64,000 nt of DNA. It comes from Globisporangium splendens. Its lineage: Eukaryota > Oomycota > Peronosporomycetes > Pythiales > Pythiaceae. Position 1 is the first letter of the stretch. Each line of letters begins with the position of its first letter. The stretch covers positions 1 to 64,000 of the forward strand of contig VFIW01000088.1 of assembly GCA_006386115.1 (NCBI GenBank), read 5' to 3'. Both the position numbers and the translations under genes were made by a program. Under the pieces are notes generated by a model, which worked only from the letters and a program-made list of their open reading frames with translations, had not been told where the DNA came from and made no database searches. Shown piece after piece: positions 37,968 to 49,725 of the stretch.

Positions 37968-40730
37968 ATGTCCAAACACGCTACGGTATTAACTCAGAAC
38001 GTGTGCGGATTCAAAAAGAAAGAACGAACAAAATGGTTAGAGGACCTCAAGGGGGCACTAACCGCAGAAAAGTATGATATCATTTATTTACAGGAAACAA
38101 GGATCACCACAGCCAAAGAAGAAAGCAGACTCCGACATTACTGGAACCGAATATCGGGGGTTGCAAACCTGGACGAACCAACATCCTTTTGGTCCATCCA
38201 TCCTGACGCGACCGGCGGAGTGGCAATACTCACAAATCCGAAGACGATTAGCGAAACACAACTGATCGAGGAATCCAAGTGGACAAATCGCACAGTCGCT
38301 ATCAAGTCCAAGGGAGTGGTGTGGATTAATGTGTACGCACCCAACAAGAAATCAGAGCGAGAACACTTCTTCCGACGCCTAAACAAAGAGTTCGGGACTC
38401 GTCGTGCAGCAGCAGTGCTCGGAGGAGACTTCAATTGTGTGCTCGACAAGCAACGGGACCGGTACCAAAGAGGAGTTCGGCTATCTGTGCAGTGCGAAAG
38501 TGCAGAACTGAGACGACTAGTGACGGAGTGGAGCATTTACGACGCACGGGAGCTAGTGGAGGATCCGGAGTGGCCAGTGCAGAGGGAACCGACGGAGCAT
38601 TTCACATACTGGAGAAAAAACTCAGCCAGTCGACTCGACCGATTCTATATCGCAGGAAACCTGGGCAGCGCCGTGCAATGGGAAGCCATAGAGCTACCCA
38701 AGCGCTACTCGGATCACCAAGCAGTGGTGCTGCATATGAAATGGACGAGTCAACCGCAGAGACCAAGGAAGGCGAACAAGTGCAGGTACCCGATGCGAAC
38801 CTCGCGTCCTGACTTGGTGCGGACTGGGGTGCAAAAGGCAATCGCTCACGATCTGGAGCTGATGCAGAGTGAAGGGTCAATCGTATGGAGCAACCTGGAG
38901 CAGCGTATCATCAAAGCAATACTGAGAGTAAGTCGAGCAGAGAAGCGGCAAGTACGAAGATATCGGCAAAAATTGGAGGATCAGCAGCACCGACCGGCAA
39001 ACCGCACAAGGCGTCAGCTGATCGAAGAGCAAGCAAACGCGGCAAGTGAGGCAGCAGAGTTCAAATTCGGCAAGTATATGCAAGCAACGCAGGGGGATGT
39101 TCGTCACTTCTTTCGGAGGATCGCCAACTGGCAGCGGGATCAAACAATTTCGCGATTGGAACCGACTCCCGGAAGGTACCACTCACCAAACGCGAGTCTG
39201 GCGGACATCATGGGGGAAGAATGGAACCAAATCACTGGCCAGAGCCATGCTGCGGTCCCTCCGCAGAAGGCTGAACAGCGATTTGATGCACTGGTGTACA
39301 TTCCGGGAACTCGAAAAGTCACGGAAGCGCAAAACCAAGACTTGATGGCACCCATCACTGAAAAAGAAGTACGAGAGGCAATCCTCATCATGCAAGCTGC
39401 GTTGGACAAAGCGTACCACAACAGTGCTGAAGGGTTGGATGACGCTCCGGGAATTGTTATGCTTGACTTCATGAAGGCTTACGACACATTGGACAGAGAC
39501 TTTCTGTACCTTGTGCTGAGCAAGTTCGGTTTTGGGCGACAATTTGTGGATTTAGTACGTCGAATGCACTCGGACACTACAGCGCAGTACCTGGTGAACG
39601 ATGAAGTGTCGAGAGAATGGGAGGTCAAGTCGGGAATTCGTCAAGGTTGCCCCCTGGCCCCTCTCCTGTTTATCGTTGCCGCGGAGATTCTCGCACTAGC
39701 AGTTCAGCAAGACCCCCATCTGGAAGGAATTCGCGTGACCAGATCCGGAGCGGAACCCCATCTTATTTCGACATTCGTCGATGACTCCGCCGTCTTTTTG
39801 AAGCAAGGGAAACAGCTGCCTCGACTCATGCAGCTGCTGTCCGAGTTCGGCCAGCAATCAGGTCTGCACGTGCAACCAACGAAAAGCAGCTACATCTGTC
39901 TCAACACAGCAGTAGTCCATGAACAAAGATGCGGCATTCCGGTCCTGAAGCATGGAGAGACGGTGAGGTACCTTGGCATCCAAATAGGTACCGGGAACAT
40001 CACACAAGCTAATTGGGAGGACCGCCTGCAAAAGCTCCGAACCAGATTGATCATCGCAGCCAAAGTCTCCAACAGTGTGGTGGGGAGAGTGCTTATACTG
40101 AATTCGGTCTTACTGCCGTCGATTCTGTTCACTGTCAGCTACATCAAGCCCCCAGCGAAGGTCGTGGACCAGCTAGTGAATCTACAAAAGCAGTTTTTGT
40201 GGAAATCGACACTTGGCACAGACGGCACGAGGCACATGGTGAGTCCTTCCCTGCTCTACTTGCCAGTCAAGGAAGGAGGCATAGGTCTCTATTCAATACC
40301 TCTCGCAGTAAAGCGACAAGCGATGCGGCGGACAACTCGGTGGCTACAGCGAGCGCGAGACAAGTACACAGAAGCATGGCATGAACAGGTTCATCAGGAC
40401 ATAAGTCAAAACTGGGGGTGCTGCGCGATTTCACCCAAGGAGCGAAGCCAGAACGCACAGACAAGGCTGTACCAGACGAACAATATCCACAGACTCGGGT
40501 GGGAGTATCTCTGTGAAGACCTGGTGGCTGCAGAGGGACGCAATCTCGCGTGGAAATACGATCTGAAGCGGCAGATGGAATCCTTGCTACCGACCCTGGA
40601 CCTCGAGTGGAGATCAGACGGACGTGCAGGTGTGTATTTTGGGAGAAACCTGAGCAGACGATTCATCAACTATCAGAAGAGACTCGAGCCTTCTGGCCAT
40701 CCTTTCAGTGGAACGACAACCCCTGGATAA
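37968..40730 (+). pseudogene. LINE1 copy 2: ORF2 endonuclease and RT
   Basis: 920 codons, the same length and the same internal RT deletion as copy 1. It keeps the standard SGIRQGCPLAPLLF and STFVDDSAVF. EEP blocks are intact (LTQNVCGFK, LGGDFNCVLD, SDHQAVVL). It ends at the shared frameshift. Confidence 0.85.
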
Positions 40731-41332
40731 TCGACAGTCAAGGCGAGAAGTATACAGTCAAAACGGTTCCTTTCCTGAAGGAATGCAATTTGGCCAGCTT
40801 CAACGCGAGACGGGAGGAAGAGCGAGTGTTCTCCGTGCGGCTACCAACCATGACGGCGACTCTCACGTTCAAACGAATGACCACCCTGCGAAAACTCGTA
40901 ACCAGCATCATTCTATGCTCACCGGAGATAGAAATCGATGCAGGCAACCAGTTGAACAGTCACCAGGAGCCGTGGAGCAGGAAACACACCAAACGAGAGT
41001 ACAAGTGGATCAGCAACGGCATGGGAACCATCATCGCTGTGCCAGTATCGGAGGGGAGCCACACGGACTACATTCAGATGCAACGGCAAGCAAACGGAGT
41101 TCTCTGGACAGCGACCGACTGGGATGGGGATGTTATCTGTCAACAAGATGATGCAATGATCGAAGAAGAAATAAAAACCGTAGGGTGGACATTCAAACCG
41201 CACCCGCTCACGACTCACTGTCCGTGGCTGGTGCATAAACGTACTCCCCAAATAATATCCAGAAGACAATTGACCGAGCACGAACACGGAGGTTGCACAG
41301 CAAGTTGTATCAAGGTCTCGGAGGACTCATAG
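40550..41332 (+). pseudogene. LINE1 copy 2: segment between RT and RNase H
   Basis: Equivalent to 25740-26750 of copy 1, but a small indel near 41250 (HKRTPQIIS against HKRTPPNSI) ends it early at 41332. The remainder (41293-41559) is in another frame. Confidence 0.7.
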
Positions 41333-41612
41333 ACAAGCTCAACGAAGTCGCGAAAACTGACCAGTGGTACAGTCATGTGCAGTATCGGCTGCCAGCACAT
41401 CTATGGGAACAACGAGGATGTCTTACGCCGTATCAGATGTGGACGACATACCGGATCTCTACGATGCAGCTCAACCTGTTCCATCCGGAAGGATCGAGTC
41501 TTCGGCGTGACCAAGCAATGCCGGATGTGGGGAGACAAAAGAAACGATCTCACACATAATCTGGAGTTGCAAGTGAGCACAAGCCGCGTGGGCGGCCTTC
41601 CTCGAACGATGG

Positions 41613-42588
41613 ATGGGTCGAACATTGACGGAGCAAGCACTCAACCTCTTCTTGCCTCATATTGCTAGCCGCACAGCCCCGTCAGGTCAACGATCTTTGC
41701 TCCGGGAATTGGAAAAGCACTTCGGATTCATTACTCCGGAACACTCGATAGCACTACAGAAACTGTGGTTTATCGTCACATCAAGCATCCCAGTGTTGCT
41801 ATGGAGAACGAGAGTGGAAATAGTGCATGAACGGCAACACGTCACTATCGAAGAAAGTACCCAGCGAGTGTGGACAGCGTGTGTGATGCAAGTACGGGCC
41901 GTGGCTCATCGGATGAGAAAGCTCAAAGGAGAAAAGATCAATGCAACTTGCCTGAGCCAACTGCTCAGCGTACTGGAGAGACAAGACTTGTCGCGCCAAC
42001 CGGAAGCATGGGGGACGGCGCGTTTGTATTTCGATGGAGGTGCACGCGGCAACCCAGGTCCAGGAGGCAGCGGATGGGCACTCATCTTCCTGAATGAACG
42101 CAGCAATCGATGGGAACTCAAAGCATGCGGCTATGTGTATATGGGACCGGAAGTCACGGACAATTGGTGCGAATACAGCGCGCTGAAAGATGGCCTGGCA
42201 TACAGTGCACACTACCTACAGCACTTATGAAGTCATGATGGAAGTCTTCGGAGACAGCCAAATGATTATCGCATCCCAGAACGGGTTCGCCTCAATACGC
42301 CAGACCAAGTTGCAGCCACTAGCAGTTCGGGTAAATCAAATCATCGCCAACTTTGCGTGGACCTCCTGGAATCACACAAAACGGGAACAAAACAAGATGG
42401 CCGATCTTCTCGCCAACATGGGAATGAACTCCAAGAATGCGAAGATATTCACCGACGAATCGCGGGGAAATGATCAAGTTGTTATGTCCCAAGTCGCAGC
42501 TCTACTCGACACTGATATCGGTGCCACCCCGTCAAGACTTAGAAACACGTCACTGTCAGCAGTGTTAATGAGACTCAGGAAATCTTAA
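41613..42588 (+). pseudogene. LINE1 copy 2: RNase H, frameshifted
   Basis: The frame 41613-42230 contains LYFDGGARGNPGPGG and DNWCEYSALKDGL and then shifts by one base near 42225. The end (42190-42588, GDSQMIIASQ, KREQNKMADLLAN) is in another frame. Copy 1 is intact over this stretch. Confidence 0.8.
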
Positions 42589-42641
42589 ACTGTATATAGA
42601 TCGACAGTTAAATAGAATTACCTTCTCTCACCCCACCTGCG

Positions 42642-43850
42642 TATGCGGTTGGTCCTCTGTCGATAGCTTGACGTAATCTTGGCTTTTGCATCCTTTTTTG
42701 CGTTGATGTAGCCGAGTTTGAGCTGAAGCTTAGCCTGATCCCACCAGCTCGCAGTTGCCCATGCTAGCGTGTAATCGTCCTGGTTCACTGCCTTCAGTTC
42801 TGTGAGCTGTTGGGACGCCTCGGAGAAGAAGTGTTCATCAACCTCTGCTGCCTGAGTTGATGCGTATGGTGGAACAGGGTAGACCCTCCTCGGTTTCTTG
42901 AGTTGGATGACTCGGTCTGGTGGCGCCACGCGGATTGTTACGCCGTTGTGATCAGAATACGGAGTAGGCACAGCTTGCGCGACGGCACGCACCCAATCCG
43001 AGTGTTCTCATGAGCAATACCACCTATCGAGGCGACTGCTTGCTATCCCACCCCCGGGAGAGTGTAGATGTACGTGTGATGTCGCCTTCGAAAAGTTGGG
43101 AGATCCCTGGCGTCCTTTGCGCGCATCACTTCGTCCACAAGCACATCATCCACATTCCAGTTAGCAAGTAAACTTCGCAGTCCGGCTGAATCGTGCACCA
43201 CAGCTGTCGCACCACTCGACCTCTCCACGACCCCATGCAGTGTGCAATTGAAGTCCCCCCCCCCAAACAATAAGGGACCTGCATGCATGGAGATCAGGTC
43301 TTGCAAAGAGGAGAAGACTGCCTCTCTTCCTGTTTGTCAGACGGCGCGTAGCAGTTGATCACTAGCACTTGAACTCCGTGAATGTTAACGAGGACTGCCA
43401 CCCAATGCGCTGTCCAGTGCTGAGGCATGAATGGGACGAGTGTTGGAATCGCAGAGTACGGATTGAGTAAAATAGCGACTCCACCCCTACGACCCGGAGC
43501 CTGGCTCCAGAGTGAGAAAACTCGTCCGTCTGTCGCATCATTAAATCCCCAGGAGCGGCTGTAATCACGCTGCATACGAGGCACCTCTTCCCTTAGGACG
43601 TGCGTCTCCTGGAGGAGAACGATATCCAGCGCGCCGTTTTCTTGACGCTACCGGAAGTGGGAAAACCAAGCCTCCAGACCCGCCGCGCACTTCGACATCC
43701 CCATAACGTTCTGTGTGTGGAAGCCAAAGGTGGCGTCAAACTTTGCCAGTTTGACCCGTGTGCACTTCTTCCGCGCCAGCTTCAGACGAGTCGAGTGGTC
43801 CTTGAAGTGCTCCTGTGTCTGGACTATCTATTGCTCGGCGTTTAGCGGTC
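42642..43850 (-). pseudogene. LINE2 5' fragment (EEP endonuclease), broken
   Basis: Three short frames (43584-43294, 43306-43043, 42992-42618) together cover an EEP endonuclease: VLLQETHVLREE upstream, RRGGVAILLNPYSA, VLVINCYAPSD, LLFGGGDFNCTLHG and YSDHNGVTIRV. Frameshifts separate them. The catalytic GGDFNC block is intact here, while the mirror copy at 48860 has lost it through a one-base change. It is cut at 42642 by the junction with LINE1. Confidence 0.75.
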
Positions 43851-43859
43851 GAAAGAACC

Positions 43860-44400
43860 CAGAAATGTGCAGCTATTCTGTGTTTCTGGAGGCGCCTTCG
43901 TCCGTCTTCTTGGCTCCCAACCGTGGCGATCCGCCAGCGACTGATAAGTTGCTCTATGTTGCTCGTCATGTATGGCCATCACGAGACACAGTGAAACAAG
44001 TACATCGACTTATTAAAGCCTTTGTTTGGGGGAAACGGGATGGAGTTACCAAGCGTGCATGGATGGGGGAAGAACACGGGGAAGCACCTAAATGTGTAGG
44101 TGGGCTCCAGATACCCAACTTTGAGGCCGAGCTCCATACCCTCAGCGCGGATGTGGTGGCACGATGGGCTGCAAATGCTACTCCACATCAGCTATTAACA
44201 GAAGATATTCTATTAACCGCAGGGGAGAGTGCTTTCCACATTACACCGCACTGCCAGGAACCATCTACATCACGGAAAACAGGACTCGCTTTGGCTGAAT
44301 GGGGTGGAGTTACTAAAGGTCCATGGTACCACGCTCACCGAAACAGAGGTACTTCGGGTCGAAGCTCTCAGTAGTGTAGCTCGAAGAGTGGATACTACAG
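43860..44400 (+). pseudogene. LINE RT C-terminal fragment
   Basis: The frame 43715-44374 contains ATDKLLYVARHVWPSRDTVK, HRLIKAFVWGKRDGVTKRAW and GGLQIPNFEAELHTLSADV, the region that follows RT in LINE ORF2 proteins. Upstream it overlaps LINE2 sequence of the other strand, and that part is not native. There is no catalytic RT core. Confidence 0.65.
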
Positions 44401-44711
44401 TTCATCTTGATGTAACGTAATATACCTCACTGAAAATTGAAATCGTATCGTGGTCAGGACTTATACATGTATGCGACGAAGAATTCCATTGCTTAAAAAT
44501 GTACCAACGCTAAAATATGTAAAACGGGGAGTGCTCAAGATCTCGTTCTTTCGTTGGCAATGCCGCCCAGTGATGTAGTAGTAGTAGTTTGCCTGGTCTT
44601 TTTCTTGGAAAAGCGGATCAAACCGTAACTCAGCTTGATCAGGACAGACCCGTAAACACTCACGCGACCCTGGCGCTGAGATACACATGGTGCTCAACGA
44701 CCGCCAAAGAT
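44401..44711. other. Unassigned 300-base stretch
   Basis: Mirrored at 47418-47728. It contains AATATACCTCAC near 44420 (also at the LINE2/LINE3 junction near 53665) and a 78-codon minus frame without recognisable content. No gene is supported. Confidence 0.5.
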
Positions 44712-44927
44712 AAATTTCTGTGTGATGATGCTCGTCCTTGCTCTAGCGTAACTTAAAAAGTGAGTTTATTAAGGAAAAATACAGCTGGCTGCAGGTTCTA
44801 GTTCGTCGAAAATGACTACGTCTAGGTCTAACTACTCAACTATATGCTCGCTTGGTACTGCAGTGGACAGTCCATCCACAGAAGTTGATGGTGACTTGAA
44901 ATGCAATATCAACCTTCACTCACTCGT

Positions 44928-45320
44928 TTACTTACACTTGACTGCTCCTCCAATCTGGCAATTTTCCACCACGTATTTCGCTCCATTATGACATGTGCCC
45001 CAGTCAATCTGTCCGCGACCCATTACGGCTCCTTGTACTCTCCAGTATCGCACCCATCCGCCAGACGAACCGATGCTCTCAATCTTGTAACCATCGCGCC
45101 CCTTCATGATCTCGAATTGTGTCTTCTCTGCCGCGCCCCTAACGCAGTCTGGCGATGTTGACCCGATCCAACAAGCAACCTGGTTGCAAGCAGAATTTGC
45201 CCCCGTAATGTGCTTAACTAGTGCCCCAATCGCAGATACTGCAGACGATATTTGCGCGTCAACCCCGATGTTGGTGGCGGCAGCAGCTAGAAGAAAACTC
45301 AAAATCACTTTCTTGATCAT
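44928..45320 (-). CDS. Small secreted six-cysteine protein 1
   Basis: 130 residues from ATG 45320-45318. Residues 1-22 are a signal peptide (KK, then VILSFLLAAAATN, cleavage expected after VDA). The mature part has six cysteines (45, 50, 59, 110, 121, 129), enough for three disulfides, and the segments CNQVACWIG, SSGGWVRYWRV and GAKYVVENCQ. It would act outside the cell. The frame is open for 50 codons upstream in all four copies, but the signal peptide makes this start much more likely. TTTATT at 44765-44770 gives AATAAA on this strand, about 160 bases after the stop. It has no intron and no family I recognise. The features fit an oomycete apoplastic effector (inference). It differs from gene 2 by Lys for Met at 79. 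Confidence 0.75.
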   Translation of the reverse strand: MIKKVILSFLLAAAATNIGVDAQISSAVSAIGALVKHITGANSACNQVACWIGSTSPDCVRGAAEKTQFEIMKGRDGYKIESIGSSGGWVRYWRVQGAVMGRGQIDWGTCHNGAKYVVENCQIGGAVKCK

Positions 45321-45510
45321 ATTGGAGAGAGGTGGTTCTTGTTCCTTGGAGCTTTTGGTCTTGTGGCCTTGATGGAGTTTCCAATAATGAGACTGGAAGC
45401 GAAAGGCACGACGGTATCTGTACTGTGTATCTATCAGTGTGCGTTCTTTTGTAATCGGAGACCACAACATACAGTAGTACGAATGAATTGCGGCACGATC
45501 TGTTTTTCAT

Positions 45511-45711
45511 ATGAGATATGCGGAAAGCAATCACCGCGGAAACTTCGATAGTACCAAGTGGGTGGACATAGAAATTGTGTATGGCAGCGCTTTCTTTCCG
45601 CAAAGTGTCGGTTTACCCCAGTTCAAACAGCAGATCCCAGTGGGTAGGAGCCCACAAAACGATGTGATATCGTTCGGACAGCAAAAGGACAGCAAAAGCT
45701 GTCTCTGCTAA
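45511..45711 (+). pseudogene. Truncated copy of the divergent neighbour ORF (ORF-X)
   Basis: 66 codons, identical at the start to ORF-X (46283-46618 minus) up to NDVISFGQQ and then cut where the palindrome arm ends (45683). It stands divergent to secreted-protein gene 1. Confidence 0.5.
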
Positions 45712-46445
45712 AGAAAAGACTAGAGTTGAGGACACAACTCCGTTTCTTCGAACTTCCAATTCAAATCTTCCTTTTGTCTCACCTTTCTCTCTCAGCCATC
45801 CAACTGCCCATCCATCCAGCAATAAGACTTCTCGACAATAGTGTCTATGCGATTGAGGTGTTGGAGCATGGAATCTTCATCACTGTTCACATCTTTAAAA
45901 TCCTAGCACTTGATCCTGTGTGCATGGACAGCACGCTGCAAATAGTACTGGAGCGTCGCACTATGCTATTAGTAGGTGGGGGTTGGGGGTAAAGATTACC
46001 GGAGTTATTAAAGTTAGGACTTTCCTTTCTGAAGCAGCATATCAGGAAGATCGAATCGAGATCGGCTTTGGATTTGAACGTGGCCACGTTCACTCATTCC
46101 GAGTTGACAGCACCAGTAACATGACCTATCAAACGAAACTCCACAAAAAGAAAGCGAACACGGTCGTTCAGCGCAGACTGGCTAGTATACTGAACACTCA
46201 TTCAGGCAGCACGCAAATTAATCAAACACACTGATAATTTTTGTACCCTCTGTTGATGTACATATACGTTGAAGTACACTTTTCAGTTAGTTGCAGCATG
46301 TGAGACATAGGTAGGTGTCTCGCGATCGTCACAACACATGGCAAGGGACAAGTACGCTGTTCCAAGCATCCTCAACCCTACGGTAATCTTTTCGCCGGTA
46401 GAGACAGCTTCCCCATCGGCAAAGTGCAAATCGTCGTCATCATCT
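45684..46445. other. Unique centre of IR2
   Basis: 762 bases with no inverted partner inside IR2 but repeated in direct orientation at 56748-57509. The plus strand has an open stretch at about 46010-46234 (QEDRIEIGFGFERGHVHSF, KANTVVQRRLASILNTH) ending TGA, preceded by TTAG at 46005-46009, so it could be a terminal exon of an old gene. No start is seen. Confidence 0.5.
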
Positions 46446-46618
46446 TGCTGTCCGAACGATATCACATCGTTTTGTGGGCTCCTACCCACTGGGATCTGCT
46501 GTTTGAACTGGGGTAAACCGACACTTTGCGGAAAGAAAGCGCTGCCATACACGATTTCTATGTCCACCCACTTGGTACTATCGAAGTTTCCGCGGTGATT
46601 GCTTTCCGCATATCTCAT
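46283..46618 (-). CDS. ORF-X, unrecognised 111-residue protein
   Basis: ATG 46618-46616, stop at 46283. It contains STKWVDIEIVYGSAFFPQ, QQIPVGRSPQNDVISFGQQ, an acidic DDDDD run and KITVGLRMLGTAYLSLAM. It is divergent from secreted-protein gene 2, with 190 bases between starts. Conserved without change in length in unit 2 (57347-57682). It may be a fragment of a longer gene. No function is proposed. Confidence 0.4.
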   Translation of the reverse strand: MRYAESNHRGNFDSTKWVDIEIVYGSAFFPQSVGLPQFKQQIPVGRSPQNDVISFGQQDDDDDLHFADGEAVSTGEKITVGLRMLGTAYLSLAMCCDDRETPTYVSHAATN

Positions 46619-46808
46619 ATGAAAAACAGATCGTGCCGCAATTCATTCGTACTACTGTATGTTGTGGTCTCCGATTACAAAAGAACGCACACTGATAGAT
46701 ACACAGTACAGATACCGTCGTGCCTTTCGCTTCCAGTCTCATTATTGGAAACTCCATCAAGGCCACAAGACCAAAAGCTCCAAGGAACAAGAACCACCTC
46801 TCTCCAAT

Positions 46809-47201
46809 ATGATCAAGAAAGTGATTTTGAGTTTTCTTCTAGCTGCTGCCGCCACCAACATCGGGGTTGACGCGCAAATATCGTCTGCAGTATCTGCGAT
46901 TGGGGCACTAGTTAAGCACATTACGGGGGCAAATTCTGCTTGCAACCAGGTTGCTTGTTGGATCGGGTCAACATCGCCAGACTGCGTTAGGGGCGCGGCA
47001 GAGAAGACACAGTTCGAGATCATGAAGGGGCGCGATGGTTACATGATTGAGAGCATCGGTTCGTCTGGCGGATGGGTGCGATACTGGAGAGTACAAGGAG
47101 CCGTAATGGGTCGCGGACAGATTGACTGGGGCACATGTCATAATGGAGCGAAATACGTGGTGGAAAATTGCCAGATTGGAGGAGCAGTCAAGTGTAAGTA
47201 A
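46809..47201 (+). CDS. Small secreted six-cysteine protein 2
   Basis: 130 residues from ATG 46809. The signal peptide and six-cysteine pattern are the same as in gene 1, of which it is the mirror copy; the one visible protein difference is Met79 for Lys. AATAAA is at 47359-47364. The leader between about 46640 and the start is shared by all four copies. Confidence 0.75.
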   Translation: MIKKVILSFLLAAAATNIGVDAQISSAVSAIGALVKHITGANSACNQVACWIGSTSPDCVRGAAEKTQFEIMKGRDGYMIESIGSSGGWVRYWRVQGAVMGRGQIDWGTCHNGAKYVVENCQIGGAVKCK

Positions 47202-47729
47202 ACGAGTGAGTGAAGGTTGATATTGCATTTCAAGTCACCATCAACTTCTGTGGATGGACTGTCCACTGCAGTACCAAGCGAGCATATAGTTGAGTAGTTA
47301 GACCTAGACGTAGTCATTTTCGACGAACTAGAACCTGCAGCCAGCTGTATTTTTCCTTAATAAACTCACTTTTTAAGTTACGCTAGAGCAAGGACGAGCA
47401 TCATCACACAGAAATTTATCTTTGGCGGTCGTTGAGCACCGTGTGTATCTCAGCGCCAGGGTCGCGTGAGTGTTTACGGGTCTGTCCTGATCAAGCTGAG
47501 TTACGGTTTGATCCGCTTTTCCAAGAAAAAGACCAGGCAAACTACTACTACTACATCACTGGGCGGCATTGCCAACGAAAGAACGAGATCTTGAGCACTC
47601 CCCGTTTTACATATTTTAGCGTTGGTACATTTTTAAGCAATGGAATTCTTCGTCGCATACATGTATAAGTCCTGACCACGATACGATTTCAATTTTCAGT
47701 GAGGTATATTACGTTACATCAAGATGAAC

Positions 47730-48270
47730 TGTAGTATCCACTCTTCGAGCTACACTACTGAGAGCTTCGACCCGAAGTACCTCTGTTTCGGTGAGCGTGG
47801 TACCATGGACCTTTAGTAACTCCACCCCATTCAGCCAAAGCGAGTCCTGTTTTCCGTGATGTAGATGGTTCCTGGCAGTGCGGTGTAATGTGGAAAGCAC
47901 TCTCCCCTGCGGTTAATAGAATATCTTCTGTTAATAGCTGATGTGGAGTAGCATTTGCAGCCCATCGTGCCACCACATCCGCGCTGAGGGTATGGAGCTC
48001 GGCCTCAAAGTTGGGTATCTGGAGCCCACCTACACATTTAGGTGCTTCCCCGTGTTCTTCCCCCATCCATGCACGCTTGGTAACTCCATCCCGTTTCCCC
48101 CAAACAAAGGCTTTAATAAGTCGATGTACTTGTTTCACTGTGTCTCGTGATGGCCATACATGACGAGCAACATAGAGCAACTTATCAGTCGCTGGCGGAT
48201 CGCCACGGTTGGGAGCCAAGAAGACGGACGAAGGCGCCTCCAGAAACACAGAATAGCTGCACATTTCTGG
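47730..48270 (-). pseudogene. LINE RT C-terminal fragment (mirror copy)
   Basis: Mirror image of 43860-44400, with the same frame (47755-48414 minus) and the same motifs ATDKLLYVARHVW and HRLIKAFVWGKR. 47418-47729 is the mirror of the unassigned stretch. Confidence 0.65.
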
Positions 48271-48369
48271 GTTCTTTCGACCGCTAAACGCCGAGCAATA
48301 GATAGTCCAGACACAGGAGCACTTCAAGGACCACTCGACTCGTCTGAAGCTGGCGCGGAAGAAGTGCAC

Positions 48370-49526
48370 ACGGGTCAAACTGGCAAAGTTTGACGCCACC
48401 TTTGGCTTCCACACACAGAACGTTATGGGGATGTCGAAGTGCGCGGCGGGTCTGGAGGCTTGGTTTTCCCACTTCCGGTAGCGTCAAGAAAACGGCGCGC
48501 TGGATATCGTTCTCCTCCAGGAGACGCACGTCCTAAGGGAAGAGGTGCCTCGTATGCAGCGTGATTACAGCCGCTCCTGGGGATTTAATGATGCGACAGA
48601 CGGACGAGTTTTCTCACTCTGGAGCCAGGCTCCGGGTCGTAGGGGTGGAGTCGCTATTTTACTCAATCCGTACTCTGCGATTCCAACACTCGTCCCATTC
48701 ATGCCTCAGCACTGGACAGCGCATTGGGTGGCAGTCCTCGTTAACATTCACGGAGTTCAAGTGCTAGTGATCAACTGCTACGCGCCGTCTGACAAACCAG
48801 GAAGAGAGGCAGTCTTCTCCTCTTTGCAAGACCTGATCTCCATGCATGCAGGTCCCTTATTGTTTGGGGGGGGGACTTCAATTGCACACTGCATGGGGTC
48901 GTGGAGAGGTCGAGTGGTGCGACAGCTGTGGTGCACGATTCAGCCGGACTGCGAAGTTTACTTGCTAACTGGAATGTGGATGATGTGCTTGTGGACGAAG
49001 TGATGCGCGCAAAGGACGCCAGGGATCTCCCAACTTTTCGAAGGCGACATCACACGTACATCTACACTCTCCCGGGGGTGGGATAGCAAGCAGTCGCCTC
49101 GATAGGTGGTATTGCTCATGAGAACACTCGGATTGGGTGCGTGCCGTCGCGCAAGCTGTGCCTACTCCGTATTCTGATCACAACGGCGTAACAATCCGCG
49201 TGGCGCCACCAGACCGAGTCATCCAACTCAAGAAACCGAGGAGGGTCTACCCTGTTCCACCATACGCATCAACTCAGGCAGCAGAGGTTGATGAACACTT
49301 CTTCTCCGAGGCGTCCCAACAGCTCACAGAACTGAAGGCAGTGAACCAGGACGATTACACGCTAGCATGGGCAACTGCGAGCTGGTGGGATCAGGCTAAG
49401 CTTCAGCTCAAACTCGGCTACATCGACGCAAAAAAGGATGCAAAAGCCAAGATTACGTCAAGCTATCGACAGAGGACCGACCGCCTGCACAAGAAACTGG
49501 ACCAGACAACGGAAAAAAAATACTGA
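48370..49526 (+). pseudogene. LINE2 EEP endonuclease region
   Basis: It begins near 48390 (TFGFHTQNVMGMSKC), has a TAG near 48478, and then VLLQETHVLREEVPRMQ. Frame 48545-49003 carries RRGGVAILLNPYSA and VINCYAPSDKPGREAVFSS. A one-base difference in the G run at 48865-48875 breaks the GGDFNC catalytic block, and frames 48901-49086 and 49137-49526 carry the rest (YSDHNGVTIRV). It is not functional as it stands. Confidence 0.75.
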
Positions 49527-49725
49527 CCAGTGCGTGCAATCACGATATAGTGGAGGGACAGCTCCAAATGCCGAATTGGAGCAAACTGCGATCGAGATCC
49601 GGCGTGAGATCGCAGCGCGCAAATCCCGGTGACAGCTCCTGAAGCGACAAGCTCTCTTTCCGGGTCATTTATACCACCCTGCACGAACGGCGAAGGCGCT
49701 CTTCAGGCGGGTCACTACGAAGTTT

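Larger units (their letters stand above)
24666..42634. repeat. Inverted repeat IR1 (LINE1 arms)
   Basis: The arms are 24666-32168 and 35132-42634, each about 7.5 kb, mirrored about 33650. Equivalent positions sum to 67300 throughout (for example ORF2 start 29332 and 37968). Arms differ by scattered substitutions and a few indels. The 2.96 kb between them holds the 5' half of LINE1 ORF1, an LTR-like fragment and a two-exon gene. Confidence 0.9.
35132..42634 (+). mobile_element. LINE1 copy 2, 5'-truncated
   Basis: This is the mirror image of 24666-32168. ORF1 begins abruptly in the middle (GCGTGTGGAAC at 35132), and ORF1 and the RNase H are frameshifted in this copy. ORF2's shared deletion and shared frameshift show descent from the same defective element as copy 1. 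Confidence 0.85.
44712..47417. repeat. Secreted-protein cassette, unit 1
   Basis: This 2.7 kb block, itself a near-palindrome with a unique centre, recurs as unit 2 at about 55782-58498. Homology between units stops on each side about 50 bases beyond the AATAAA signal of the outer genes. Flanks outside differ: LINE fragments and unknown sequence here, LINE3 there. Confidence 0.8.
42642..49487. repeat. Inverted repeat IR2 around a secreted-protein gene pair
   Basis: The arms are about 42642-45683 and 46446-49487, mirrored about 46065 (paired positions sum to 92129). The arms hold LINE2 5' sequence, a LINE fragment, a 300-base unknown stretch and one secreted-protein gene each. Between them is a 762-base unique spacer that recurs at IR3, shifted by exactly 11064. 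Confidence 0.9.

Noticed and set aside
42600..42660. A target-site duplication at the LINE1/LINE2 junction
   Set aside because: No convincing direct repeat flanks LINE1 copy 2. The junction coincides with the ends of two palindromes and looks like a rearrangement point.
44928..45470. Longer 180-residue version of the secreted protein starting 50 codons upstream
   Set aside because: The upstream 50 residues are basic and polar and would bury the signal peptide. The conserved stretch is better read as 5' untranslated sequence.
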